From a virus: DNA of 64,000 bases. This document shows, piece by piece, positions 51,468 to 60,231 of the stretch; the first letter of the stretch is position 1; each line of letters starts with the position of its first letter. The position numbers were made by a program, and so were the translations under genes. Location of the stretch: the IMG/VR virus record IMGVR_UViG_3300025712_000005, positions 19,051 through 83,050 of that record; one strand, given 5' to 3'. The notes beneath the pieces were generated by a model that was given only the letters and a program-made list of their open reading frames with translations, did not search any database and was not told the DNA's origin.

Positions 51468-52713
51468 TTACAATGTTACAATCGATGCTGTAGATTTTGG
51501 CGGCGGCCCTCAATTGTTTGTTCAAAGCCCAGATGGAGGATTATCTTCGAATGATCGCCTCGTAGTAGCCCCTAACGATACGGTTAAGTTCACTAACCAA
51601 TATAGCAGCAATGCGACTATCAGTGGGCAGGGTACAGCCAGATTTAACACAAATAATCTGTTAGCCGCTGCAAACAGCTTTGGCACGTTGACGGTTAATT
51701 CAGGAGCTACCAGTGGCACAAACAACGCTACGATATTTTTAGCAGGTCAATCGTTCGCTTTCTATTTTGAAGTTGTGTCAAGCATCGACCTAACCCCAGA
51801 CGCTTACGATATGGGGCAACCTGCGAGGTCAGTGGAGCCTAGTTCAACTGTCTATTTTGCAGCGTTTGTTGTGAGAGGAATATCACAATCGGTAGGTATC
51901 ACTTCTAACAATTGTGAGTTTCAGAAAAGCGGTACTGGAAGTTGGCTAACAAACTCGTCAGTGTTACCTAATCAGCAAATTCAGGTTAGAGCTACTGCTC
52001 CGTCAGGTTTTGCTGAAACACTACCGTTAAGCATGAGCATTGGGGGTGTTAACGATACCAACAACCTGATAACAAAGAACAACCCTGCCGATGGTATGCG
52101 TTTGTATTTTCCTAAAACTCAACCACCTGTCAGTTTGAAAGATGTGACTCAGCATTTTGCCGCACCTATCACAGCACCAGAAACAGATCGTGTCATGTCA
52201 CACTTTAGGCGTGGCGGCGATCACGTTCCTAATATCCCTGAGAATTCGCAAGTTGCGGATATGAATCAGAACAACGATTTAAAATTGGGGCAGTTTTTAA
52301 CCGGCACAGCAACGCTATTTACATTTGAATCTTACCCTCAAAATAAGTTTCAGAGTGTTAGCACCAGTGTAGGAACGCGCAATTTGAGTTTGAACTGGTC
52401 GGCAGAAACAGATTGGCTTCTGGGCTACAGTCCTCTGACTAAATACAACGTTGAATATAAGTTCACGCATACCCCAGACATAAACCTATTTAATGAGCCA
52501 GTTACTTTTAGTAGTAGTGGCCCATCAACAGGCTCTTATAGCTCAAGTAACTTTAGAGTCTCAATCACAGCGTCGGCACCACCGGATAAGTACCGCTATT
52601 TTACGGGAAAAATCACGATGTACATGCGCTCTTTAATCAGTCCTTACCCTGTTTTAACCGCTGAATTTGAATACGCCCTGCAATTTGAAGGCGCATTGGA
52701 ACAAGCTAATTAA
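51460..52713 (+). CDS. Tail-tip / fibre-associated beta-rich protein (417 aa)
   Basis: It overlaps the J-like stop by 8 bases. The protein is Ser/Thr/Asn/Gly-rich and beta-rich, with two Ig-like stretches (about 1-105 and 110-215) and a middle segment (SLKDVTQHFAAPITAPETDR). It is probably a virion surface protein. No family recognised. Confidence 0.6.
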   Translation: MANYNVTIDAVDFGGGPQLFVQSPDGGLSSNDRLVVAPNDTVKFTNQYSSNATISGQGTARFNTNNLLAAANSFGTLTVNSGATSGTNNATIFLAGQSFAFYFEVVSSIDLTPDAYDMGQPARSVEPSSTVYFAAFVVRGISQSVGITSNNCEFQKSGTGSWLTNSSVLPNQQIQVRATAPSGFAETLPLSMSIGGVNDTNNLITKNNPADGMRLYFPKTQPPVSLKDVTQHFAAPITAPETDRVMSHFRRGGDHVPNIPENSQVADMNQNNDLKLGQFLTGTATLFTFESYPQNKFQSVSTSVGTRNLSLNWSAETDWLLGYSPLTKYNVEYKFTHTPDINLFNEPVTFSSSGPSTGSYSSSNFRVSITASAPPDKYRYFTGKITMYMRSLISPYPVLTAEFEYALQFEGALEQAN

Positions 52714-52743
52714 TTTACAACTAACCACAATCTGGAGATACAC

Positions 52744-53109
52744 ATGGCTTTATTAAAAAATATACCGTTCACAGACCCACAAGGCATGGAGTTTGCCGCT
52801 GCAACGTTTGGCGTTTCTTATGCGTCACGTAACACAACTGAAAACGTGGATTTAAACCGTAACATGGCAGACATGGAGAGCATGAATCAAAATGTTTTCA
52901 GCCAAGTTAACGTCAACGTTCAATTTTATTATTGGGCAGATGAAGCAAAACGTTTGGAAGGTAAGAGCCCTTACATTCTAGCAAATATGAATGATGGCAC
53001 AGCCCCCCCGACGATGAGCTTTAATTTTGTCGTTGAAGGTGTTGAGTATGAAGGTATGTCTCTTGAAGAACAGTGCTTGCACTATCTACAAACAGTCATC
53101 TTAGCTTAA
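52744..53109 (+). CDS. Hypothetical virion-region protein (121 aa)
   Basis: It begins MALLKNIPFTDPQGMEFAAA, with GGAGATACAC before the ATG, a drifted form of the usual box. Beta-rich first half, helical C-terminus. It lies in the tail-fibre region and is likely structural or an accessory of the fibre. Confidence 0.6.
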   Translation: MALLKNIPFTDPQGMEFAAATFGVSYASRNTTENVDLNRNMADMESMNQNVFSQVNVNVQFYYWADEAKRLEGKSPYILANMNDGTAPPTMSFNFVVEGVEYEGMSLEEQCLHYLQTVILA

Positions 53110-53127
53110 TAAATTAGGAGTCCCCTT

Positions 53128-53604
53128 ATGAAGTATTTAAAAGCGTATTTAGTCGTAATAATGTTAATTCTGATGTGGGGGACTCGTATTTTTAATGAAT
53201 GGGTCTCTATGATTTTTTGTGTGCTATTCGACATCTCAGATGCGAAGGAAAGAAAAACTCGAGACCCAGAAACCGGTTGGCTTCACAGTAAATTATTAGC
53301 CCAAGACGTCAACGTCAACGTCGACTGTGGCGGGTATTTTAGAACAACTATTTCCAGTGAGCTGGGGGAGTTAAAGCTAAAAGGGAGTGAGGTTGGAACC
53401 ATCGTGGCTGAGATTGTAGATTGGTTTTTCTGGAAACTTTTCAAACAAGCGAACCACTGCGTAGGGGCTATCGAGCCAAATGACCGGCATATCTTTAATC
53501 CTTTGAGGATGGTTATTGGCTTTTTTATATTTATGTCCGTTAATATAGCTAAATATGCGGCAATTTATTTATTGCTTACGGAGATTTTATGGGTACTCAC
53601 ATAA
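53128..53604 (+). CDS. Membrane protein with two hydrophobic segments (158 aa)
   Basis: Residues 7-19 plus a second stretch (FNEWVSMIFCVLF) form an N-terminal membrane region, and residues 125-155 (PLRMVIGFFIFMSVNIAKYA...) a C-terminal one, with a soluble loop between. Phages often encode superinfection exclusion or host-envelope proteins near the tail genes; that role here is a guess. GGAG lies before the ATG. Confidence 0.6.
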   Translation: MKYLKAYLVVIMLILMWGTRIFNEWVSMIFCVLFDISDAKERKTRDPETGWLHSKLLAQDVNVNVDCGGYFRTTISSELGELKLKGSEVGTIVAEIVDWFFWKLFKQANHCVGAIEPNDRHIFNPLRMVIGFFIFMSVNIAKYAAIYLLLTEILWVLT

Positions 53605-53873
53605 CCAAACGCGGCAATCTGTGTGAGATACTTTATACAAACGCCGAGCTAAGACTTTTTACCGGCGATAAAGAACATAGATTGTTCCAATGCTCGTTGA
53701 GTGTGGATGGTACGCACGCACATGTAACCCTCGGGGCAACCTTTGACACCTCAGGCGTCGGCGTCTTCTTTGACGTTGAACAAGGTTTGTTAGCTGAAGG
53801 ATTTTCTTCTGTCTCTTTTGAACGAGAAAAGGGCGGGGAAGTTAAACACCACACTTTAAAACAAAGAGATTGA
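53589..53873 (+). CDS. Hypothetical protein (94 aa)
   Basis: It overlaps the membrane protein gene by 16 bases. Beta-rich, begins MGTHITKRGNLCEILYTNAE. GGAG upstream supports the start. Function unknown. Confidence 0.6.
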   Translation: MGTHITKRGNLCEILYTNAELRLFTGDKEHRLFQCSLSVDGTHAHVTLGATFDTSGVGVFFDVEQGLLAEGFSSVSFEREKGGEVKHHTLKQRD

Positions 53874-53877
53874 TAAA

Positions 53878-54504
53878 ATGAACTTACAAGATTTCGCTAC
53901 ACTAGCAGATGCACAGGCTCACTTTGAAACTACTTACCGTAAAATTGGCGGTAATGAAGCGAGTCAGATTTTAGCCAAGACCAGTGCGTTAGATAGCATT
54001 GAAGCAAACACTGAGAATCTTCAACAAGTAGAAGTGACAGCGGGTGATCCTACAACAGTCGGTGCATTATGCCGTACTGTTATTCGTACTCTCAATGGCG
54101 GTCAGTTTGCTACTGACCCAAACACTGAGGACGGTGCAGTTAATCGCGGCTCAAGCTCAATACTAGTTGCCTTCGGTGTATTGACTCAAGCACAGATGGA
54201 TGGCTTCTATTCTAAAGCTGAAACGGTCACATTCCCATTCAAGAACAAGACTGAGTATGATTTTAAGGTCGCTAAGAACACGATAACCAAAGTGCCGTTG
54301 AGACAAACAGCGAACGGTGATTGCGCAGTGATGGAAGTATCAACAAGCTGTGACAACCACGCACCGAGAGTAACGATTGCTAACGGCACACGCATTGGAT
54401 ATTTCTACAATGTTGCCGCTGTTGGTTTCTACTCGTTCACTATTCCTAATGAGTATCGCGGTCAAGATTTGTTTGTGGATGATGCTTATGGTGTGGTTGC
54501 TTAA
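53878..54504 (+). CDS. Hypothetical virion-region protein (208 aa)
   Basis: The N-terminus is helical (MNLQDFATLADAQAHFETTY) and the rest beta-rich, with paired cysteines. A likely virion accessory protein encoded with the large repeat protein that follows two bases later. No family recognised. Confidence 0.6.
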   Translation: MNLQDFATLADAQAHFETTYRKIGGNEASQILAKTSALDSIEANTENLQQVEVTAGDPTTVGALCRTVIRTLNGGQFATDPNTEDGAVNRGSSSILVAFGVLTQAQMDGFYSKAETVTFPFKNKTEYDFKVAKNTITKVPLRQTANGDCAVMEVSTSCDNHAPRVTIANGTRIGYFYNVAAVGFYSFTIPNEYRGQDLFVDDAYGVVA

Positions 54505-54506
54505 CT

Positions 54507-57500
54507 GTGGCTTATTATTTACTGCGTCAACCTGACCAGCTAGTTACATTCCCATCACTAGCTTGGACTAGCAATGTTTGGGCAATAGAGTTTGATATAA
54601 GGATTGATGCAACATTTACAACTGGTGAATATTTAATTTCCAGCTCATCTGGAGATGTTAGCACTCAAATTACATTCCAGAATGGAGGTAACACCTTAAG
54701 GTTACGCGCTGTAGGTACAGCGTTAACAAACTATGATTTTAATGTAACCACTATAGATTTATCAATCAGGCATAAATTTAAAATAGAATCAGACGGCTCA
54801 GATTTATCACTAATTGTAGATGGGATTCCGCTTGAAACAAAAGCAGGCGATGCTATTCAGCCGCCTAACGCGCTTGTTGGGCTTTTTTCTACTTTTAGAG
54901 ATAGACCTGACGCTAATTTAGAACTTTATGGTATTAGTTTTTCTGGTGGGTTCGCCTCTCAGCGTAACTACAACCCATCAAGCTCAAGTGGTACAGGAAG
55001 TGTATTGCCTGATGCTCTTAATGCATCTAATGACGGAACACTTGTAAACTTCGATCCACTTACCGCTTGGGTAGAATACTTCACCGCAATAGACCCTACG
55101 TTTTGGCAAAAGAAAGTTGAGATAAAAACCAAGAACACAATACCGAGTATTGCCGATCCGTTTGTGTCACTCGTTACAGAGGCTAATTTACCTGCTGAAA
55201 TATGGGATATTGCTGAAAGTGGCGGAGGTGACATACGCGTTTGCCTAAACGAAGACGGTACAGGACGTTTGCCACTTGAAATAGTTAACTTTGATACCGT
55301 AAATCAAAAAGCGGTCATGTGGTCTAGGTCACCGAACATTAACCCCGCACAAGGGTTGTGGCTGTTTTACGGTAAAGCGGGTGAGACTCAGCCAGCGGTG
55401 ACAGATGTTAATGGTAGGAATGCAGTAAACGTTGATTATGCTTCCGCATGGCATCTTAATACTTTAAGTGACAGTGCTGGAAACGCTAATGACTTAACGG
55501 TAGTTGGTAGTCCAAGTCTTATAGAGGGTATTGTAGGTAAAAGCTACAAGTTTGCATCGAGTAGTGATTATCTTCACACTGATTATGTAGGTGTTGTTGC
55601 AGGTACTTTTAATATGTCGTTTTGGTATCAAAGAGACGGAAGTACTGACTTACCATTAAATGAAGCTGTTCTTGGTATAGCAAATAGCGGTAATGCTTTT
55701 GACAACTATGCAATAGTTTTAAATAGAGTAGGTGCGGACTTTAAAGTAGCTCTTTTTGCTAGAAATAGTAATACAGCAGTAATAGACGTTGTGTCGATTC
55801 CAAACTTACCTAGTAGCGCTTTAGTCTATATATCGGTCAATCAAGATATAAATGGATCAACGGTTACTGCGATACATAATGGAGTTACGTACTCTGGTAC
55901 AAGTGCTTTAAAACTACAAGGTTCTGGATTTAACAAACTCTCATTTAATAGGCTTATGGATAGTTCTCCTATTAGTGGGGGTAATGTAATAATAGATGAA
56001 CCTAGATTAACTAATAACAATATTAGCAGGCCTACAGCTTATATAGAAACGGAATACGCGAACCAATCAGACCCCGCGACATTCTGGGAAACAGGTGTGC
56101 CGCAGAGTACGGTAAGTGGCCCAGCCAACGTCGTAATCGACTTTGAGATTGCCACCAGTGAAGTAAAAACCACTTACACTTCGGTAGCTGCAGCCGTGGC
56201 TTTAGCGTTAAACGCTAAAATATCCGAAGTTAAGAACGAGGCACAAACATTATCTTTGTCTGGTGCGATTGACCTTGATCTAAGCGCCTCTGAAGTTATT
56301 ATTTCAGCGGCAGCGTTCAGTGTCGGCTTAAATTTCTCAATCAACACCACGCCAACAGAGCAAGTTACAGGTGTACAAGCCTTAACCCTTGCCAGTCAAA
56401 TAGCTACAGTTTCCTCTGAGTCTGAAATTATTTTCCAGACAACCTCGCTGACACTGGGTAATCAAATCGTTACCCAATCGAGCGAGGCCGAAGTATTAAT
56501 TGAATACCAAGGCATTGTATTAGACTCTGAGCTTGACCTTGCTATCTCAGCGGCTGAGGTGCTAATCGAAGCACAGGACGTGCAGGTTAGTTCTCGTCAG
56601 TTGTTTAACAGCGTCGACGTTGAAACGGTAATCGAGGTTCCTAGCTTCCAAATAACCTCAAACCAGTTCTTCAATAGCTCTACCGTACAAACCTTATTCG
56701 AAATCGGCCAAGTATCTTTGACTCAGGATGCGACATTCAGCACCTTACCTTCTGAAATAATAGTCGGCACCCAAGCAGCCACACTACAGAATATCATCCT
56801 TGTGGATGTTCCCTCTCTGCAAATACGGACAGAGACACAAAGCCTTGACCTTAGTCAAAGTCTATCGTTAACAACTTCACCATTAGAAATTTTAAATGAG
56901 GCTATTACCGGTAATTTAGATGGGGTTGATAAGTTTATTGCCAGCGTTGTTGAGCAGCTGAATGAAACGCAGACCGCAACCGCAAACAGTGACTTGCATT
57001 TCTTTGTTGTGAATGCTGAGCAGTTGACGGAGAGTGACGTATTGTCAGCATTGACTGTGCAAGAGTTAGGGGGCGTTGAGACTGAGCAGCACTGCAATTA
57101 CACTGTCTTAGATTTGTTAGACCAAGCCAACGTTATTGTTGTACGGGTCGAGCAGAATACGGACGTAGAAAGTTTAATCGTTGACCAAACAATCAATTTG
57201 GAAACTCCTCAGAGCGAAATCGAGGTTCAGGTTGAGCTTGTTGAGCTGAATCAATTAATTAATTTCGCTACAACGTCAACGGAGCAATTGACCGAATTAA
57301 CTGGGCTAACCTTACTAGGGGACAGTGAGCTTTCATCGAATCCTACGGAGACAAACACTGCAGTTAATTCCGTTTATGTTTCTAGCTTGCTAAACTTTAC
57401 GGGCGCAATGACCGAGCAACTATCGACCGTTGATATTATCAGCATCGTTATTAGAAACTTGAACATTGACCCTGAAAATATTATCCCGCTTGGTAGCAAC

Positions 57501-57554
57501 GTTAGATTTAAGCTTACCGAGACAACGGAACAATTTAGATTGACGATGAGGTAA
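54507..57554 (+). CDS. Large LamG/DUF2341 protein with twenty 22-residue repeats (1015 aa)
   Basis: A GTG start at 54507 follows the upstream stop by two bases. Residues about 1-160 are LamG-like (QPDQLVTFPSLAWTSNVWAI onward), about 195-295 carry a DUF2341-like pattern (GGGDIRVCLNEDGTGRLPLE, GLWLFYGKAGETQ), and about 315-510 are a second LamG-like domain. Residues 550-989 are twenty contiguous 22-residue repeats without a gap, with Glu at position 3 in 18 of 20 and hydrophobic residues alternating at positions 9-20. A 26-residue cap follows. It is probably a surface-exposed fibre or receptor-binding protein with a beta-solenoid shaft. Confidence 0.8.
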   Translation: MAYYLLRQPDQLVTFPSLAWTSNVWAIEFDIRIDATFTTGEYLISSSSGDVSTQITFQNGGNTLRLRAVGTALTNYDFNVTTIDLSIRHKFKIESDGSDLSLIVDGIPLETKAGDAIQPPNALVGLFSTFRDRPDANLELYGISFSGGFASQRNYNPSSSSGTGSVLPDALNASNDGTLVNFDPLTAWVEYFTAIDPTFWQKKVEIKTKNTIPSIADPFVSLVTEANLPAEIWDIAESGGGDIRVCLNEDGTGRLPLEIVNFDTVNQKAVMWSRSPNINPAQGLWLFYGKAGETQPAVTDVNGRNAVNVDYASAWHLNTLSDSAGNANDLTVVGSPSLIEGIVGKSYKFASSSDYLHTDYVGVVAGTFNMSFWYQRDGSTDLPLNEAVLGIANSGNAFDNYAIVLNRVGADFKVALFARNSNTAVIDVVSIPNLPSSALVYISVNQDINGSTVTAIHNGVTYSGTSALKLQGSGFNKLSFNRLMDSSPISGGNVIIDEPRLTNNNISRPTAYIETEYANQSDPATFWETGVPQSTVSGPANVVIDFEIATSEVKTTYTSVAAAVALALNAKISEVKNEAQTLSLSGAIDLDLSASEVIISAAAFSVGLNFSINTTPTEQVTGVQALTLASQIATVSSESEIIFQTTSLTLGNQIVTQSSEAEVLIEYQGIVLDSELDLAISAAEVLIEAQDVQVSSRQLFNSVDVETVIEVPSFQITSNQFFNSSTVQTLFEIGQVSLTQDATFSTLPSEIIVGTQAATLQNIILVDVPSLQIRTETQSLDLSQSLSLTTSPLEILNEAITGNLDGVDKFIASVVEQLNETQTATANSDLHFFVVNAEQLTESDVLSALTVQELGGVETEQHCNYTVLDLLDQANVIVVRVEQNTDVESLIVDQTINLETPQSEIEVQVELVELNQLINFATTSTEQLTELTGLTLLGDSELSSNPTETNTAVNSVYVSSLLNFTGAMTEQLSTVDIISIVIRNLNIDPENIIPLGSNVRFKLTETTEQFRLTMR
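56154..57473 (+). repeat. Twenty 66-bp coding repeats (22 residues each)
   Basis: Each unit begins x-(S/T/A/V)-E-(V/I/Q) and continues with alternating hydrophobic residues. Glu at position 3 is replaced by Gln only in units 9 and 11. The DNA itself is not repetitive, so selection is on the protein. The total is 440 residues with no insertion or deletion. Confidence 0.85.
57538..57548 (+). promoter_or_regulatory. Displaced initiation box before the 57562 gene
   Basis: GATTGACGATG occurs at the end of the large repeat gene; its ATG is codon 1014 of that gene and is followed by AGG TAA. The sequence after it, GAGGTAAGTA, is the ribosome binding site of the next gene, as in the J leader. Confidence 0.4.
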
Positions 57555-57561
57555 GTAAACT

Positions 57562-57963
57562 ATGGCTAATTTCAGCTCATACCAGTACAAACAAGCTCCT
57601 AAGGCTGTCCTTGAGGCCTGTAACGAAATTGGGATCATAAAGAACCCTTTAAAAAGCGACAGTGATGCTCAGCTGCTTGCTAAAGTAATCTGCACAACGG
57701 CAATGACCGCCGGTGACGTAGGTTTCACTGCCGAAGGTGATGGCTCAGCCCGTGTTGTAATTAATGCGAAGACAGGCATTGACCCAACAGGTTCAGCGTT
57801 AGACAGCGACGATATTTGTTTGTATGTTCGTAACTCCTCTGCAACCCGCTTTGAATTTATTCAAGACATCAACGACAAAACCATTGCTAACGATGACGGC
57901 GACACGCTGAACATTCCGCAGTCGGTTCATTATATTCGAGAGCCTTCGGCGATTGTTGTCTAA
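57562..57963 (+). CDS. Hypothetical virion-region protein (133 aa)
   Basis: It begins MANFSSYQYKQAPKAVLEAC, with a helical start and a beta-rich remainder. GAGGTAAGTAAACT precedes the ATG. It overlaps the next start by one base (TAATG). Likely a tail or fibre accessory. Confidence 0.6.
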   Translation: MANFSSYQYKQAPKAVLEACNEIGIIKNPLKSDSDAQLLAKVICTTAMTAGDVGFTAEGDGSARVVINAKTGIDPTGSALDSDDICLYVRNSSATRFEFIQDINDKTIANDDGDTLNIPQSVHYIREPSAIVV

Positions 57964-58307
57964 TGATTAAGCGCATCCCAGTTTATCAGGGGGCACTTAG
58001 TGTCTCCTCTTTCAAAGTCGAATCCTTCCCAGCGAACAGTCTTAGTTCGTTGAAAGAGTTCGACTTGCTTAAACATGGGATAGTTCGTGTGGTTGCGGAA
58101 GCAGGTAATAAGGTTCTCGATTCTGATATTTCCCCAGACTCTATTTGGTTTGACGTGGATACTGTGTTTATAAAATTTGGTGACCTTATGTTGCCAAAAG
58201 GTGGGCAGCATGTCCTAACCTTGCTTGTTTATAAATTGAATGAAGACGCTCCTATCCTTGTCTCCTCAGCCTACACCTACACTCAAATAGTGCTTGTCAC
58301 TATTTAA
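57963..58307 (+). CDS. Hypothetical protein (114 aa)
   Basis: A small beta-sandwich-like protein (MIKRIPVYQGALSVSSFKVE onward), coupled by a one-base overlap to the preceding gene. No family recognised. Confidence 0.55.
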   Translation: MIKRIPVYQGALSVSSFKVESFPANSLSSLKEFDLLKHGIVRVVAEAGNKVLDSDISPDSIWFDVDTVFIKFGDLMLPKGGQHVLTLLVYKLNEDAPILVSSAYTYTQIVLVTI

Positions 58308-58323
58308 GGTTAAAGGTCTTTAT

Positions 58324-58800
58324 ATGGGTTTTGCAGAAATCATTTCCTTTTTCGGGATTGTTGCAACTGTCCTTACCACAATATCGCTATTCATACTCTC
58401 CGGCTTAAAGTCTGATTTTAAACAGACTCAAGACCGAATTGATTCTCTTTCAAAAGAAACAAGCTCAGCCATGACTACCTTGGCAGAAAAGACCAGCGAG
58501 TCTCTTAGGTCTTCCTACGAAAAAACCAATGACCGGATTAACGATTCGGATAAAACGAACAGCGCGTTTAGAGAGCGAGTGATTAGTTATTACCCTCAGA
58601 AGAATGACGTTGACGTTAAGCTTTCGGCGTTGGAACAGAAAACCGATATGCAAATCAATTCCACCCTGTCAGCTATCGATTTGCGTTTGAATAAACTTGA
58701 AGTACATGCAGCAACCACAGAAGAGGGCATCAAAGGTTTAACCACCTTATTACCTCAAATGGTTGAGGCGATGAAAACACTCAACAGCAAAGGCAACTAA
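58324..58800 (+). CDS. Membrane-anchored coiled-coil protein (158 aa)
   Basis: Residues 4-26 (AEIISFFGIVATVLTTISLF) are a single membrane segment, followed by heptads (QDRIDSLSKETSS, DVKLSALEQKTD, IDLRLNKLEVHA) that predict a coiled coil. Position just before the endolysin suggests a lysis-related (spanin-like or holin-regulating) role. AAAGG precedes the ATG at 58324. Confidence 0.6.
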   Translation: MGFAEIISFFGIVATVLTTISLFILSGLKSDFKQTQDRIDSLSKETSSAMTTLAEKTSESLRSSYEKTNDRINDSDKTNSAFRERVISYYPQKNDVDVKLSALEQKTDMQINSTLSAIDLRLNKLEVHAATTEEGIKGLTTLLPQMVEAMKTLNSKGN

Positions 58801-58801
58801 C

Positions 58802-59344
58802 ATGGATCCACATTTAATTGGCCACATAAATGAAATCATTTCTAAAGAACGTGGTTACGTTAATCATCCTGACGATTTGGGCGGCGAAACTAATTTCGGT
58901 ATTACTAAGAAGACCGCTGAGAAATTTGGGTACGTTGGTGAAATGGTCGACATGCAGATTGATACTGCTAGGGATATTTACGCTCGTTTTTATTGGGACG
59001 AGCCCCGCTTAGATTTAATCCAACAGCATTCAAGCATAATCGCGCTGGAAGTCTTAGACACCGGCGTGAATATCGGTATGCACCGCGCTATTAAATTTCT
59101 TCAACGCGCCCTGAATGCATTCAATAAAAAAGGCGAGTGGTATACCGACCTTGTTGTTGACGGTGTGATGGGGGAGAACACGCGTCATGCGCTCAAACTT
59201 TATTTTAACCGTCGCAGTCTGCACGGTGAATATGTGCTAAGTAAAGCATTGAATTGTCTTCAAGGTGAGTATTACATTGCTGCAGCTGAGGCCAGAGAAG
59301 AAAATGAAAGCTTCGTCTTTGGCTGGATAAAAGACCGAGCATAA
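58802..59344 (+). CDS. Endolysin, GH108 family (180 aa)
   Basis: The N-terminal motif ERGYVNHPDDLGGETNFGIT with E16 as catalytic glutamate is the GH108 signature. A C-terminal helical peptidoglycan-binding-3-like part (VDGVMGENTRHALKLY) follows. It cleaves the glycan backbone of peptidoglycan at lysis. There is no signal peptide, so it depends on a holin. Confidence 0.9.
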   Translation: MDPHLIGHINEIISKERGYVNHPDDLGGETNFGITKKTAEKFGYVGEMVDMQIDTARDIYARFYWDEPRLDLIQQHSSIIALEVLDTGVNIGMHRAIKFLQRALNAFNKKGEWYTDLVVDGVMGENTRHALKLYFNRRSLHGEYVLSKALNCLQGEYYIAAAEAREENESFVFGWIKDRA

Positions 59345-59354
59345 GGGGAAGAGT

Positions 59355-59618
59355 ATGTTTCAGGACTTAAAAGATTTACTGGTATTTTTAATTCCACATT
59401 TTATTGAAGAGTATGTGGCTTTTGAATATGGTACGGACAAAACATTGTTACTAGATGCTTTCCCTGTTGGGCCCGTAAATATGTTTAAATCCTCAGCACA
59501 TTATCCTCTTATGGCACGACGTAAATCTATTCTTTGGCTAGGGGTATGTTTCTTTAATACCTTTGGCGAGTTAGAGCCTTATAACCACCAAAAGGGGTGC
59601 CAACCATGTGGACGCTAA
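59355..59618 (+). CDS. Small hypothetical protein of the lysis region (87 aa)
   Basis: A moderately hydrophobic protein beginning MFQDLKDLLVFLIPHFIEEY, with the run KSILWLGVCFFNTFG and a C-terminal C-x2-C (KGCQPCGR). It overlaps the next gene by 13 bases. It may be part of the lysis system; no family recognised. Confidence 0.5.
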   Translation: MFQDLKDLLVFLIPHFIEEYVAFEYGTDKTLLLDAFPVGPVNMFKSSAHYPLMARRKSILWLGVCFFNTFGELEPYNHQKGCQPCGR

Positions 59619-60019
59619 TTTACAGCGGTTTTAAGATGTTGATCGGCGGTTACTTCGATATGAAGAAATCGCAAATGGAATACACTGCCGCTTACAATCG
59701 CCAAGAACTTTCGGGGGAGCAGAATTACGACCTGCAAGCTCAGAAGAATGCACAGACATCATGGAAGGATGAAATACTCATGTTGATTTGGTTTGCTCCG
59801 ATGGTTTTAGGTTGGTGGGATGAAGACGGAAAACGAGTAAGTGCCACTGAATGGGTGGCCTTTGCTAACTCCTTGCCTTACTGGTGGTGGTTTGGGTCGT
59901 TTGGGATAATTGCTGCAACGTTCGGTTTACGATGGTATTTCAAACGTCAAAACTTTAAGATGGCCGACATGAAACTCGGGGCGACAAACACCCCAAGTTT
60001 AGGTATAAAAAAGGAATAA
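59606..60019 (+). CDS. Membrane protein, candidate holin (137 aa)
   Basis: Two membrane segments lie in the second half (ILMLIWFAPMVLGWW and YWWWFGSFGIIAATFGLRWY), after an amphipathic N-terminus. AAGGGG lies 8 bases before the ATG at 59606; an upstream GTG is less likely. Proximity to the endolysin and topology support a holin role. This is the last rightward gene before attP. Confidence 0.6.
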   Translation: MWTLIYSGFKMLIGGYFDMKKSQMEYTAAYNRQELSGEQNYDLQAQKNAQTSWKDEILMLIWFAPMVLGWWDEDGKRVSATEWVAFANSLPYWWWFGSFGIIAATFGLRWYFKRQNFKMADMKLGATNTPSLGIKKE

Positions 60020-60078
60020 AGGCCAAAAGTCTTGCTCCCCCAAATTGGCCTCCAGCCCTTTACCAGCTTGATTTTACT

Positions 60079-60141
60079 CCTGACTTGAAATCAGACGTAC
60101 GGTCAAACGTACCGGGGGTTCGAATCCCTCGCTATCCGCCA
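60079..60141 (+). tRNA. 3' part of tRNA-Ser(UGA), probable integration core
   Basis: The anticodon loop CTTGAAA (60084-60090), a long variable arm with stem GTACG/CGTAC, the T-arm GGGGG-TTCGAAT-CCCTC and the 3' strand GCTATCC-G-CCA are all present. The matching 5' acceptor strand GGATAGC and D-arm are absent upstream, so this is not a working gene. Carrying the 3' part restores the host gene upon integration. Confidence 0.8.
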
Positions 60142-60149
60142 CACACAAG

Positions 60150-60177
60150 GCCTCGACGAAAGTCGGGGCTTTTTTGT
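60150..60177 (+). terminator. Terminator downstream of the tRNA piece
   Basis: GCCTCGAC-GAAA-GTCGGGGC followed by a run of six Ts. It may be the host tRNA terminator carried in the attachment site, and it also ends the late operon. Confidence 0.85.
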
Positions 60178-60231
60178 TTTCACGAAGGGGAGCAAAAGGG
60201 GAGCACTTTTGGGGAGCAATAATTCCCTGCA

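Noticed and set aside
60020-60141. A complete tRNA-Ser gene
   Set aside because: The 5' acceptor strand and D-arm that should pair with the 3' part are missing upstream, and one anticodon-stem pair is mismatched.
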